DNA of 64,000 bases from Roseiarcus sp963798015 (GCA_963798015.1 CAWCSA010000013.1:62001-126000), one strand, 5' to 3'. Counted from the stretch's first letter, positions 35,350 through 43,518 are shown. Made by a program: numbers and translations. The notes: a model not told the origin generated them from the letters alone.

Positions 35350-36800
35350 ATGACGAACTGGCGCAACCCGCCCAAGCTCAGCGCGCCGAGCCTACGCATC
35401 CTCGCCGCGTTACCGGCAGCCGGGTCAAGCGTGCCCCCGATTTTATGAGTCTCAAACTCGAGACGCGCGTGCAGCTGCTCGGGGAAATGAGCCCGCGCGA
35501 ATGCGCGCAATTGTTTCATGACTGGACCTTCTGGGCCCGCCCCGAACAGGCTCCGCCGGACGGCGACTGGATCATCTGGCTCATCCTCGCCGGGCGCGGC
35601 GCCGGAAAGACGCGGGCTGGCGCGGAGGCCGTGCGCACCTGGGTGAACGACTACCCGATCGTCAACCTGATCGGCGCCACCCTCGCCGACGCCCGCGACA
35701 TCATGGTCCGGGGCGAATCCGGCATTCTCGCTTGCTGCCGGCCCGACGAGCGTCCCCGCTTTCTCGCCGCCGACCTTCGGCTCGAATGGCCGAACGGCGC
35801 GGTGAGCGCGCTGTTCTCAGCCGAAGAGCCCGACCGGCTCAGGGGCAAGCAGCACATGAAATTGTGGTGCGACGAAGTCGCCGCCTGGCGCCTGCCAGAC
35901 GCCTTTGATCAAGCAATGCTGGGCCTGCGGCTCGGAGACAAGCCGCAGGCTGTCATCACCACGACGCCTCGGCCAACCAAGGCCATCAAAGCCCTGATTG
36001 CAGGTAAGGACACGATCGTTACCCGCGGTTCGACCTTCGACAATAAGGCTCATCTGGCGCGAGCGTTCTTCGAACGCATTACCGAGCGTTATAAAGGCCG
36101 CGCCATTGGCCGGCAGGAGCTGTTCGCCGAAATCGTCGAGGAGACGCCCGGCGCTTTATGGACACGCGCCCTGCTCGAACGTCAACGCGTTGCGCCGGAA
36201 GCGGCGCCGAAGGAATTCTCCGAGATCGTGGTTGCGGTCGATCCGCCGGCGCGTTCAGGCTCAAAGTCCGACGAATGCGGAATTGTCGTCGCGGGAAAGG
36301 CGGAAAGCGGGCTTTTCTACGTGCTGGCCGACCTCACCAGCCAGGGCGAGACGCCAGGAGCTTGGGGCGCGAGGGTCGGCGCCGCCTTCCGCAATTTCAA
36401 GGCTAATCGTGTGGTCGCCGAAATCAACCAGGGCGGCGATATGGTAACGGAAGTTTTGCGCCAGAGCGAGCCCAACCTGCCAGTGCGCGCGGTTCACGCG
36501 ACGCGCGGCAAGTTCCTGCGCGCCGAGCCGATCGCCGCCGCCTACGAGCGCGGGCTCGTGTTTCACTCCGGGACGTTCATGAAGCTCGAGGACCAGCTCT
36601 GCGCGCTGACCCCCGATTTCGACCGCCGCGCGGGCTCCTCGCCCGACCGGGCCGATGCGCTCGTCTGGGCGCTAGCTGACCTTCTGGGCGTGGGACAAGC
36701 GAGCACAGGAGGGATGTACGAGTTTTGGACAGGAGGCGGCGAACGCCGTGCGGCCAGCTACCACGAATGTGCTAAGAGCCAATCTGGGACCGATCGATAA
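35346..36800 (+). CDS. Large terminase subunit (phage or gene-transfer-agent DNA packaging)
   Basis: ATPase-nuclease motor that packs DNA into proheads, 484 residues. The ATPase domain has Walker A in LAGRGAGKTRAGAEAVRTW and a Walker B-like LWCDEVAAW with the coupling TTTPRPTKAIKAL motif. The RNase H-like nuclease domain starts VVAVDPPARSGSKSDECGIVVAG and ends with the SSPDRADALVWAL acidic motif. It resembles the gp2 terminase of alphaproteobacterial GTAs. The last 35 residues (after LLGVGQ) are variable. Downstream are toxin-antitoxin genes, not the portal as in an intact module. Confidence 0.9.
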   Translation: MNDELAQPAQAQRAEPTHPRRVTGSRVKRAPDFMSLKLETRVQLLGEMSPRECAQLFHDWTFWARPEQAPPDGDWIIWLILAGRGAGKTRAGAEAVRTWVNDYPIVNLIGATLADARDIMVRGESGILACCRPDERPRFLAADLRLEWPNGAVSALFSAEEPDRLRGKQHMKLWCDEVAAWRLPDAFDQAMLGLRLGDKPQAVITTTPRPTKAIKALIAGKDTIVTRGSTFDNKAHLARAFFERITERYKGRAIGRQELFAEIVEETPGALWTRALLERQRVAPEAAPKEFSEIVVAVDPPARSGSKSDECGIVVAGKAESGLFYVLADLTSQGETPGAWGARVGAAFRNFKANRVVAEINQGGDMVTEVLRQSEPNLPVRAVHATRGKFLRAEPIAAAYERGLVFHSGTFMKLEDQLCALTPDFDRRAGSSPDRADALVWALADLLGVGQASTGGMYEFWTGGGERRAASYHECAKSQSGTDR

Positions 36801-36908
36801 AAAAATTGATCCCACCGAACACTCTGGCCAACAATAGCTTTTCAGTCACTTTGGAACGCACTCGCAACCATAACCGTTCTTAGGAGCTTGCTAACCGTTC
36901 GCAACTAT

Positions 36909-36926
36909 GTATCTTCACGTAGATAC
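36909..36926. promoter_or_regulatory. Palindromic operator candidate ahead of mazEF
   Basis: GTATCT TCACGT AGATAC, perfect 6-base arms, 27 bases before the antitoxin ATG. MazE-type antitoxins autorepress through such palindromes; the role here is inferred. Confidence 0.5.
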
Positions 36927-36953
36927 GGAACAGATTGGTTCCGGGAGGATCGT

Positions 36954-37205
36954 ATGAACGCCATCACTCGCGTTAAGACGTGGGGTCACAGCCTCGCCGT
37001 CCGCATACCGTCCAATATCGCCCGCGAAGCACACATTTTCGACGGCATAAGTGCGGAACTTTCGGTTGTTAACGGACGATTGCTTGTTTCGCCTGTTGAT
37101 ACGCCGCCGTCTTACAATATAACCGACCTAGTCGCGGCTATTACCGACGAGAATCGGCATGTCGAGGTTAGCACAGGTTATGCGCAGGGCGGAGAGTTCG
37201 CTTGA
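36954..37205 (+). CDS. mazE: AbrB/MazE-family antitoxin
   Basis: An 83-residue protein with a swapped-hairpin AbrB DNA-binding domain: VKTWGHSLAVRIPSNIAREAHIFDG, then LSVVNGRLLVSPVD. The C-terminal residues should wrap the toxin. A GGGAGGAT ribosome-binding site precedes the ATG at 36954. It overlaps the downstream toxin gene by 26 bases, as usual for MazEF. GC content is lower than in the flanking phage genes, suggesting separate acquisition. Confidence 0.85.
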   Translation: MNAITRVKTWGHSLAVRIPSNIAREAHIFDGISAELSVVNGRLLVSPVDTPPSYNITDLVAAITDENRHVEVSTGYAQGGEFA

Positions 37206-37545
37206 TCCCCCTTATTGCCCCGAGCGCGGCGATATAATTGAACTAAATTTCGATCCCCAGGAAGGCCGGGAGCAAGCCGGCCGACGGCCTGCATTGGTAT
37301 TATCGCCGCGTGCATATAACGAGCGCGTTCGTTTGTGCATCCTATGTCCAATGACAAGTCAAATAAAGGGATACCCATTTGAAGTCCGTATTCCTGACGC
37401 GGATTCAATGGGCGGAGGCGTAATTCTTTCGGACCAAGTTAAAAGTCTTAGTTGGGAAGCCAGAAAACCCGCGTTCAAAGCGCGAGCGTCAGAATCGGTT
37501 CTTCTTGAGGTTTTGGCAAAGATTAAAGCGCTGTTGGGTGTCTAA
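37180..37545 (+). CDS. mazF: MazF/PemK-family mRNA-cleaving toxin
   Basis: A 121-residue endoribonuclease toxin. The family core is ERGDIIELNFDPQEGREQAGRRPALVLSPRAYN with the catalytic arginine region, then CPMTSQIKGYPFEV and VILSDQVKSLSWEARK. The start is uncertain because the frame opens inside mazE: I chose the ATG at 37180, but 37159 is also possible. No truncation is visible, so the toxin may be active and is paired with its antitoxin. Confidence 0.87.
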   Translation: MRRAESSLDPPYCPERGDIIELNFDPQEGREQAGRRPALVLSPRAYNERVRLCILCPMTSQIKGYPFEVRIPDADSMGGGVILSDQVKSLSWEARKPAFKARASESVLLEVLAKIKALLGV

Positions 37546-37688
37546 AACGCAGCGAGCGATTTGCTGATCCCCCTTGCGGGATAGACATTCGTGGGTCCGG
37601 ACGCCTCAAGACAATCGCACGGGATCCCCAACGCATTGGGTCGACGGAATTTGTTCCGGGAGCGACATGAATGGATTCCGCTGGACTT

Positions 37689-37704
37689 CGCATCAAATGA
37701 TGCG
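37689..37704. promoter_or_regulatory. Palindromic operator candidate ahead of the Xre antitoxin
   Basis: CGCATCA AA TGATGCG, perfect 7-base arms, ending 23 bases before the antitoxin ATG. Xre-type antitoxins of RES modules repress their own promoters; this is a reasonable but untested site. Confidence 0.45.
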
Positions 37705-37727
37705 TATCTGCTCGTCAAGAGACGCGA

Positions 37728-38165
37728 ATGCCTGCCGCCATTGTTGAAGCAAGACGCGCCGAACCAAACGCCCTCGGGCCGCAGACGTTCGCGAACGAGA
37801 GCGACCGGGCGCGGCTGTCTGCTGTCGCTCTCAAGGCGTTCCTTGCGCTCGTAAAAGCCTGGGACCTTTCGAATGCGGAGGCCGCAGCCCTTCTCGGCGT
37901 TTCGCCAAGCACGCTCGACCGCATGAAGCGCGGCAGCCGTCCGACTTTGAGCCAGGACCAGCTGACGCGGGTGTCCGCCCTGGTTGGGGTCTATAAAGGA
38001 CTTCACCTGTTGTTTGCCGACGAGACGGCGGACGAATGGGCGCGACGGCCCAATAGCGGGGCGCTGTTCGAACGGGACACCCCAATCGGGGCGATGATCG
38101 AAGGCGGCATTCCGAGGATGCTCGAAGTCCGCCGCTACGTCGACGCCGTCCGCGGCGGCTTGTGA
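37728..38165 (+). CDS. Xre/MbcA/ParS-type antitoxin (DUF2384) of a RES module
   Basis: A 145-residue protein with an N-terminal HTH (LSNAEAAALLGVSPSTLDRMKRG) and a C-terminal DUF2384 toxin-binding domain ending GALFERDTPIGAMIEGGIPRMLEVRRYVDAVRGG, the standard signature. It is followed 11 bases later by the RES-domain toxin. High GC, like the surrounding phage genes. Confidence 0.88.
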   Translation: MPAAIVEARRAEPNALGPQTFANESDRARLSAVALKAFLALVKAWDLSNAEAAALLGVSPSTLDRMKRGSRPTLSQDQLTRVSALVGVYKGLHLLFADETADEWARRPNSGALFERDTPIGAMIEGGIPRMLEVRRYVDAVRGGL

Positions 38166-38176
38166 CCTTCTAAGAG

Positions 38177-38863
38177 ATGCTGAACGACCTTTCGGTCGTC
38201 AGGGAAGCCTTCCCGCGAACTGTCCGGCTGGTGTCGACAGCGCGTCTCCGCCCGCCGGTGATGGAGGCGCTCGTTTCAGCCGACGACGCCGCGGCGCTCG
38301 CCGAAATCGAAGGGGCGACCAGCAATCGCCTCGTGGCCGAGCAGCGGGGAACGGAGGGGATCGGCCGCGGCGAGTTCATTCACGGCGTGCCCTACGCAAG
38401 CTTCGTCAACGCCGCTTTCGCTTATGGGAAGCCGCGCGAAGCCAACCGCTTCAACGCAGCGCGCGGCGCCTGGTACGCGGCGCTCGATGTCGAGACCTGC
38501 ATCCGCGAGGTCGCCCACCACATGAGCGAGTTCCTCACGCGATCGGACCAATTCAAGGGTGTTGTCGAATATTCCGAAATGTTCGCCAGCATGGCCGGGG
38601 AGTTCGTCGACCTTCGGCCGACGCCTGCCCACGCCTGTCTCAATCCGGACCCCGCGGTCGGCTATCCCATCGGAAACGCGATCGCCGACGCTGCGCGCGC
38701 GCAAGGGCTCAACGGGATCATCTATCCCTCGGTCCGGCAGGCGGGAGGAACGTGCATCGTGGCCTTGCGGCCGCACGCGGTCCAGTCCGTCGCGCCCGGC
38801 GCCGTTTATCGGCTGGAATGGTCGGGCGATAAGGAGCCCGCGGTCACGCGGGTTTCCGGATAG
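38177..38863 (+). CDS. RES-domain toxin (NAD+-depleting family)
   Basis: A 228-residue RES-domain protein; characterised members degrade NAD+ or ADP-ribosylate targets. The conserved region reads ANRFNAARGAWYAALDVETCIREVAHH, with the R-x(n)-Y-x(n)-E residues expected of the active site, and the C-terminal GLNGIIYPSVRQAGGTCIVAL holds the conserved serine. Paired with the preceding Xre antitoxin. It appears complete. Confidence 0.87.
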   Translation: MLNDLSVVREAFPRTVRLVSTARLRPPVMEALVSADDAAALAEIEGATSNRLVAEQRGTEGIGRGEFIHGVPYASFVNAAFAYGKPREANRFNAARGAWYAALDVETCIREVAHHMSEFLTRSDQFKGVVEYSEMFASMAGEFVDLRPTPAHACLNPDPAVGYPIGNAIADAARAQGLNGIIYPSVRQAGGTCIVALRPHAVQSVAPGAVYRLEWSGDKEPAVTRVSG

Positions 38864-38901
38864 CAGCCTGCCTCTCGCGGCGAGGTCCTAGCGCCCAGCG
38901 G

Positions 38902-39240
38902 CTACCGCCTCGGCGGGAAACCGCCGGCAAGCACGGCATGGAGTTTCGCGCCGAGTTTGCGGTTGAACTCTTCGGCCTCGAATTGGGCGTTGACGGCTTC
39001 CGTCTTGTCCTCGCGCGGCAACGGGCATTGAGCATCGGCGCCAGCGCCGGCCAGGCGCGCGACCATACTTCTAAACGCGCTTTCCAGTTGCTCGCGATCA
39101 CGCTCGGCGGCGAAAACCTCGGTGATCCAGACGTCGGCGCCGCTTTTTGACGAGGCGACGCAGAATGTCCAGCGCGGCTCAGCGAGAGCGAGAGCAGGCA
39201 GAGAAACGACGATTGCGGCCAGCGCTATCGAAATGCGCAT
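38902..39240 (-). CDS. Small exported protein of unknown function
   Basis: A 112-residue protein on the strand opposite to the phage genes. It has a clear signal peptide (MRISIALAAIVVSLPALALA, cleavage before EP), then a mature domain with two cysteines (FCVASSKSGADVWITEVF and DAQCPLPRED) that could form a disulfide. Sits between the RES toxin and the portal gene. I do not recognise a named family. Confidence 0.6.
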   Translation of the reverse strand: MRISIALAAIVVSLPALALAEPRWTFCVASSKSGADVWITEVFAAERDREQLESAFRSMVARLAGAGADAQCPLPREDKTEAVNAQFEAEEFNRKLGAKLHAVLAGGFPPRR

Positions 39241-39389
39241 CGCCCTCACTGCCTGCGTAAGCCAACGGGCGCGAACGTAGGCGCCAATCCCTAACGGAAT
39301 ACGAAAGCCTTTACCCACCCCTCTCCGGCAATGGCCCGTCAAAAAGACGGACGCCCTGTGGGAGGACCGAGATTCAAGGAAACGATCCC

Positions 39390-40877
39390 ATGTCGGAACC
39401 CGTCAGACGCGCCCTGCCCCCCAGCGTTTTCGCCCGGCTTGCCGACGCGACGCGGTATATCATCACTGGCGTGTCGCCGGACACCTGGTTCGGACCGCTG
39501 CAGCCGCTTGCGCCGATGGCGCCGCCGGAGGTGAAGGGGCGCCAATGGGACTACCCGTTCGGCGCCAACCTCAACTATATCCCGCGTTCCGACGACGCGG
39601 TTTCGTTCGGCGAATTGCGCGGGCTCGCGGACGCGCTGCCGCTTCTGCGCGCGGTGATTGAAACCCGCAAGGACCAGATCGCCGCGCAGGGCTTCGCCAT
39701 CCGCTCGCGCGACCGCGAGGATGCGCCTGCAAGCTCTCAGGCGATCGATCAGGTCACGCGCTTCCTCGCCCGCCCCGACCGACGGCGTTCGTTCTCCGAC
39801 TGGCTCAGGATGCTGCTCGAGGAGATGCTGGTCATCGACGCCGCGACCATCTATCCGCGCTACAATCGTGGCGGCTCGCTCTATTCGCTCGACATCATCG
39901 ACGGGGCGACGATCAAGCCGCTGATCGGCGAGGACGGGCGCGCGCCCGAGCCGCCCGATCCTGCCTACCAGCAAATCCTCAAGGGCATCCCGGCCGCCGA
40001 CTTCTCGGCCGTGGAGCTCCTCTATCTGCCGCGCAATCCGCGCACCCATCGGCTCTATGGCATGAGCCCGGTCGAGCAGATCGCGCTCACCGTCAACATC
40101 GCGCTGAGGCGCGACGCCTCGACCCTCGATTATTACCGCGCCGGCTCCTCGCCCGACGCCTTCGCCACTTTGCCCAAGGAATGGACGGCCGACCAGATCC
40201 GCTCGTTCCAGGACTATTTCGACGCGCTGATGAGCGGCAACCTGGCGCGCCGGCGCCAGACCAAGTTCATGCCGGCCGATTTCAAGCTGATCGAGGCCCG
40301 CCAGCCCCCGCTCAAGGACCAGTACGACGAATGGCTGGCGCGCATCATCTGCTACGCCTTCTCGGTTCCAGTTTCGCCATTCGTCGCCCAAGTCAACCGG
40401 GCGACGTCGGAGACCCTGCGCCAGCAGGCGACGCAGGAGGGGCTGGTGCCGCTCAAAGCGTGGGTGAAGAACGCGCTCGACCATGTGATCCAGGTGTGCA
40501 TGGCCCAGCCGGGCCTCGAATTCGTGTGGGTTGGCGACGACGCCGTCGATCCGCTCGAACAGGCGCAGACGCTGCAGATCCTGGTCGGCGCCGGCATCAA
40601 GACGCGCGAGGAGGCGCGGGCCGATCTGGGGCTGGGACCGACGGGCGGCGCGCCGGTGGCTGATGACAACCCGTCAAAGGGGCTGCGAAAGTTCAATCCG
40701 CATCACGACGAGCGCGGGCTGTTCGCGACCGCGGACAATGCGGCCGGACCCGTGGGCAAACCCGCCCGCAAGCCACAGCCGACGCGCGTCCAGGTCGCGA
40801 GCCTGGACAACAACATCGCGACGGACGCGACGGTAGCCGGTGGAACAGGCCCACCTTCCCCGTCCTCGGGCAACTGA
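39390..40877 (+). CDS. Phage portal protein with a variable C-terminal tail
   Basis: Portal proteins form the dodecameric ring for DNA entry into proheads. The 495-residue product has the portal core (LPLLRAVIETRKDQIAAQGFAIRSRD, YNRGGSLYSLDIIDGATIKPL, NPRTHRLYGMSPVEQIALTVNIAL, DEWLARIICYAFSVPVSPFVAQVNRATSETLRQQATQEGLVPL). After residue about 430 comes a non-portal tail: LRKFNPHHDERGLFATADNAAGPVGK and a Pro/Thr-rich end. The FNPxHDERGxF motif recurs at the ends of phage-head-associated proteins and linkers in Hyphomicrobiales. The last third is repeated downstream (41514-41860). Confidence 0.85.
   Translation: MSEPVRRALPPSVFARLADATRYIITGVSPDTWFGPLQPLAPMAPPEVKGRQWDYPFGANLNYIPRSDDAVSFGELRGLADALPLLRAVIETRKDQIAAQGFAIRSRDREDAPASSQAIDQVTRFLARPDRRRSFSDWLRMLLEEMLVIDAATIYPRYNRGGSLYSLDIIDGATIKPLIGEDGRAPEPPDPAYQQILKGIPAADFSAVELLYLPRNPRTHRLYGMSPVEQIALTVNIALRRDASTLDYYRAGSSPDAFATLPKEWTADQIRSFQDYFDALMSGNLARRRQTKFMPADFKLIEARQPPLKDQYDEWLARIICYAFSVPVSPFVAQVNRATSETLRQQATQEGLVPLKAWVKNALDHVIQVCMAQPGLEFVWVGDDAVDPLEQAQTLQILVGAGIKTREEARADLGLGPTGGAPVADDNPSKGLRKFNPHHDERGLFATADNAAGPVGKPARKPQPTRVQVASLDNNIATDATVAGGTGPPSPSSGN
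40303..40636 (+). repeat. Portal 3'-end repeat, copy A (within the portal gene)
   Basis: This stretch, from CGCCAGCCCCCGCTCAAGG on, aligns collinearly with 41514-41846 at roughly 85-90% identity by eye. The two copies share the CGACGACGCCGTCGATCCGCT and ATCAAGACGCGCGAGGA blocks. Divergence is mostly synonymous, so the copies are old homologues rather than a fresh duplication. Confidence 0.8.
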
Positions 40878-40920
40878 GGCGATGAAAAGCAACCAACGGC
40901 GCTAGTCGATCTCGGAACGC

Positions 40921-41508
40921 TTGTCGGCGAACAGGATTTCGGCGGAGGAATTACGATTTGCACATATCGATCGAACGTATTTGGCCATTATTTTCAGAGA
41001 CTCAGCGATACTGGCGATTGCCCGGCGACGGCAGCGAATCCTGACTGACGCCGCCATCATCCAGGTTGAGCTTACCGATGTGGAATGGGGGTACCCCAGG
41101 CTTCCATGGAGCATCACAATGACACAAATCTTCAGTAATTTGATTATGACTGGGAGAATGTTGAGCAAACTGGAAAGCGACAAGAATTTTGGCGTTAATG
41201 ATATTGCCAATATAGAGCCCACCATACCGATGATTTCTTGGATGTTGTGGGCGCGCGCTAAAGATAGTAGCGGAGAGGTCAGAATTGTTCAGGGACCACG
41301 CTACGAATACACATCAATCAAAATAAGAGATGTACTGCAAGTGCAGAGAGCTCGCTTTTTCCAGATTCCCGGCGGGATCATTTGCGCAACTTTCTCAAAA
41401 GATTTGGAATATGACGAAGCAAAAAAATACAAGGTCGATATTAATAAGGGAGAGATATACGTCTACCCGGCATTTATAGACAGTATCGGATTTCCATTTC
41501 CGAAATAA
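40921..41508 (+). CDS. Low-GC orphan ORF between two portal 3' ends
   Basis: A 195-residue ORF from a TTG at 40921, 43 bases after the portal stop. GC is clearly lower than its neighbours and codon choice is different, which indicates horizontal origin. No signal peptide or membrane helix stands out; the C-terminal half (RIVQGPRYEYTSIKIRDVLQVQRARFFQIPGG) looks beta-rich. I do not recognise the family. Its site behind a portal tail is where phage cargo or immunity-type genes would be expected, but this is only positional. The true start may be later, for example the ATG at 41119. Confidence 0.5.
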   Translation: MSANRISAEELRFAHIDRTYLAIIFRDSAILAIARRRQRILTDAAIIQVELTDVEWGYPRLPWSITMTQIFSNLIMTGRMLSKLESDKNFGVNDIANIEPTIPMISWMLWARAKDSSGEVRIVQGPRYEYTSIKIRDVLQVQRARFFQIPGGIICATFSKDLEYDEAKKYKVDINKGEIYVYPAFIDSIGFPFPK

Positions 41509-41513
41509 GGCTT

Positions 41514-41946
41514 GCCAGTCGCCGCTGAAAGACCAGTACGACGAGTGGCTGGCGCGCATCATCTGCTACGCCTTCTCGGTCCCCGTTTCGCCATTCGTGA
41601 GCCAGGTCAACCGCGCGACCAGCGACACCCTACGCCACCAGGCGACGCAGGAAGGCCTCGTGCCGCTGAAAGCGTGGGTCAAGAACGTGCTCGACCACGT
41701 GATCCAGGAATGCATGAACGAGCGGGGCTCGAGTTCGTCTGGGTCGGCGACGACGCCGTCGATCCGCTCGAACAGGCGCAGACGCTGCAAATCCTGGTCG
41801 GCGCGGGCATCAAGACGCGCGAGGAAGCGCGGGTGGATCTGGGGCTGGCGCCGGCGGCGAGACCAGCAGCGCCGGGCTTCACGAACCCCCTGCGCCCGCA
41901 GATGCGCCACCGTGCAACCACAAACCCGACCGTTTCCGGGACTTAG
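41514..41946 (+). pseudogene. Second portal 3'-end fragment with alternative tail (frameshifted)
   Basis: Homology to the portal gene resumes six bases after the orphan ORF stop and encodes KDQYDEWLARIICYAFSVPVSPF and following residues up to ECMNE. One base is missing near 41725 (GAGCGGGGCTC where copy A-like sequence needs GAGCCGGGGCTC), and the frame then continues LEFVWVGDDAVDPLEQAQTLQ to a different tail, RPAAPGFTNPLRPQMRHRATTNPTVSG, ending at 41946. It lacks a start and the first two thirds of portal, so it is a displaced 3' end. Confidence 0.8.
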
Positions 41947-41960
41947 AACAAAAAGAGAAC
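41946..41960 (+). promoter_or_regulatory. LexA (SOS) box, GAAC-N7-GAAC, second copy
   Basis: GAAC AAAAAGA GAAC, beginning on the last base of the portal-fragment stop codon. It matches the box at 34723 in 14 of 15 bases, and a short TTACGCCGGC follows both. No intact gene is found immediately downstream. Confidence 0.65.
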
Positions 41961-42290
41961 ATTTCCTTGACCGCTTACGCCGGCTTCCTAGTCGTGCCGA
42001 CATTCGTGATTTAGAGCTTCGACTTGGAGAGCGGATGGATTCACTGGCCGCACGATTTGACCGTGCCCTTGACCCGCATCATTCCTGATGATGCCGCTCG
42101 TAGCCGGTGGCCGCGACGTGAGCAGCGAGGCGAACGGTTGGCATCGACGCTGAAGTCTTCCCCGAATAGCCAAAACTTTGCCGTCGACCTCCGGAGCCCG
42201 GACAGCACCGCCCAAATGCACAATCTGCTTGGTTTGGTTTCAAGAGCGGAAGACATTCAGCGGGGCGCGTTCAAACAGCGAACCCTGGCC
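41961..42290 (+). other. Gene-poor remnant between SOS box and IS3 element
   Basis: No intact gene. The frame ending at 42088 encodes RADIRDLELRLGERMDSLAARFDRALDPHHS, a heptad-like coiled-coil stretch similar to small phage- or island-associated coiled-coil proteins, but it has no clean start. The rest, to the IS3 end, shows nothing recognisable. Confidence 0.4.
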
Positions 42291-42319
42291 TGCCCCCGAG
42301 GGGTGATCCAGTTTCAATG

Positions 42320-43216
42320 TTAGTGCATGGCGTCTTCTGACGCCACGGTTGGGGTGGGCGAGCGCGCGCTTTCCGAGTGAGCTGGCGCGGTCGCCCACGG
42401 CGCGGCGGCTCCGCCGGGAAGAATGGTCGTCTCCGGCGCAGGCGGCAGATAACCCAGCGAGCTGTGTGGGCGCACGGTGTTGAAGTGGCGCCGCCAGGCC
42501 TCGATCATCACCTGGGCCTCGGCCAGGCTGAAGAATATCTCGCCGTTGAGCAGTTCGTCTCGCAGCTTGCTGTTGAAGCTCTCGCAGTAGCCATTCTCCC
42601 ACGGGCTGCCGGGCTCGATGTAGGCGGTCTGGGAGCCAACGGCGGCGATCCAGGCTCGCAGCGTGATGGCGATGAACTCAGGCCCATTGTCCGACCGAAC
42701 ATAGGTTGGCGGCCCGCGCAGGATCATCAGATCCGCCAGGGTCTCCAGCACGTCGGTGGAGTTCAGCCGGCGTTTGACCCGGATCGCCAGGGCTTCGCGG
42801 GTGAACTCGTCGATCACGCAGAGCATGCGAAACTTCCTTCCATCATGGGTTCGATCCTCGACGAAGTCATAGGACCAGACGTGGTTCGGCCCCTCGGCGC
42901 GCAGGCGCACGCAGGAGCCGTCATTCAGCCACAGCCGGCTGCGTTTTGGTTGTTTCTGCGGGACTTTCAGCCCCTCCCGTCGCCAGATCCGCTGCACCCT
43001 CTTGGCGTTCACCGCCCAACCCGCGTGGCGCAGCAGGGCCGTGATCCGCCGGTAGCCGTAGCGGCCGTAAGCCTTGGCCAGCTCGACGATGTCGGCGGTC
43101 AACGCCAACTCGTCATCGCGGCCGCGGGCGGGCTTGCGCTGGGTGGACCGGGGTTGCCGGAGCACCGCGCACGCGCGACGCTCCGACACCCTCAGCTCGG
43201 CCTTGACCTTGTCCAC
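42320..43216 (-). CDS. IS3-family transposase OrfB (DDE integrase core)
   Basis: A 298-residue rve-domain transposase. HTH_21 region RACAVLRQPRSTQRKPARGRD and GRYGYRRITALLRHAGWAVN, then the DDE triad: Asp in NHVWSYDFVEDRTHDGRKF, Asp in YVRSDNGPEFIA, and Glu in PWENGYCESFNSKLRDELLN. Starts with GTG; normally made as an OrfAB fusion by -1 frameshifting. All catalytic residues are present. Confidence 0.92.
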   Translation of the reverse strand: MDKVKAELRVSERRACAVLRQPRSTQRKPARGRDDELALTADIVELAKAYGRYGYRRITALLRHAGWAVNAKRVQRIWRREGLKVPQKQPKRSRLWLNDGSCVRLRAEGPNHVWSYDFVEDRTHDGRKFRMLCVIDEFTREALAIRVKRRLNSTDVLETLADLMILRGPPTYVRSDNGPEFIAITLRAWIAAVGSQTAYIEPGSPWENGYCESFNSKLRDELLNGEIFFSLAEAQVMIEAWRRHFNTVRPHSSLGYLPPAPETTILPGGAAAPWATAPAHSESARSPTPTVASEDAMH

Positions 43217-43239
43217 GCAGCCCCGGCGACGGGCGGGGC

Positions 43240-43518
43240 TTAGAAGTTTCCCCGGGCCGCCTCCGTCAGGATCAGCTTGTCCAAGGTGAGGTCCGACACC
43301 GCTCGCCGGAGCCGCGTATTCTCCAGTTCCAAATCCTTCAGACGCCTCACCTGGTCGCTCTTCAGACCGCCATACTCCGCCCGCCAGCGGAAGTAAGTCG
43401 TCTCCGTCACCGAGATCGTCTTCACCGCCTCGGCGATCGACTTGCCCTGACCCGTCAGGACATCAACCTGACGCAACTTGGCGACGATCTCCTCCGGCTT
43501 GTGGCGCTTGATGCCCAT
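43240..43518 (-). CDS. IS3-family transposase OrfA
   Basis: A 92-residue HTH protein: KRHKPEEIVAKLRQVDVLTGQGKSIAEAVKTISVTETTYFRWR, followed by a leucine-zipper-like stretch (LKDLELENTRLRRAVSDLTLDKLIL). The start is the ATG at 43516-43518 near the right IS end. The IS407-group type is suggested by the KPEEIV...VDVL sequence. Confidence 0.9.
   Translation of the reverse strand: MGIKRHKPEEIVAKLRQVDVLTGQGKSIAEAVKTISVTETTYFRWRAEYGGLKSDQVRRLKDLELENTRLRRAVSDLTLDKLILTEAARGNF

Noticed and set aside
39339..40484. 381-codon minus-strand frame opposite the portal gene
   Set aside because: Antisense shadow of a GC-rich gene; the portal frame carries the conserved motifs.
42377..43243. 288-codon plus-strand frame across the IS3 element
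   Set aside because: It is antisense to OrfB, which has all catalytic residues.
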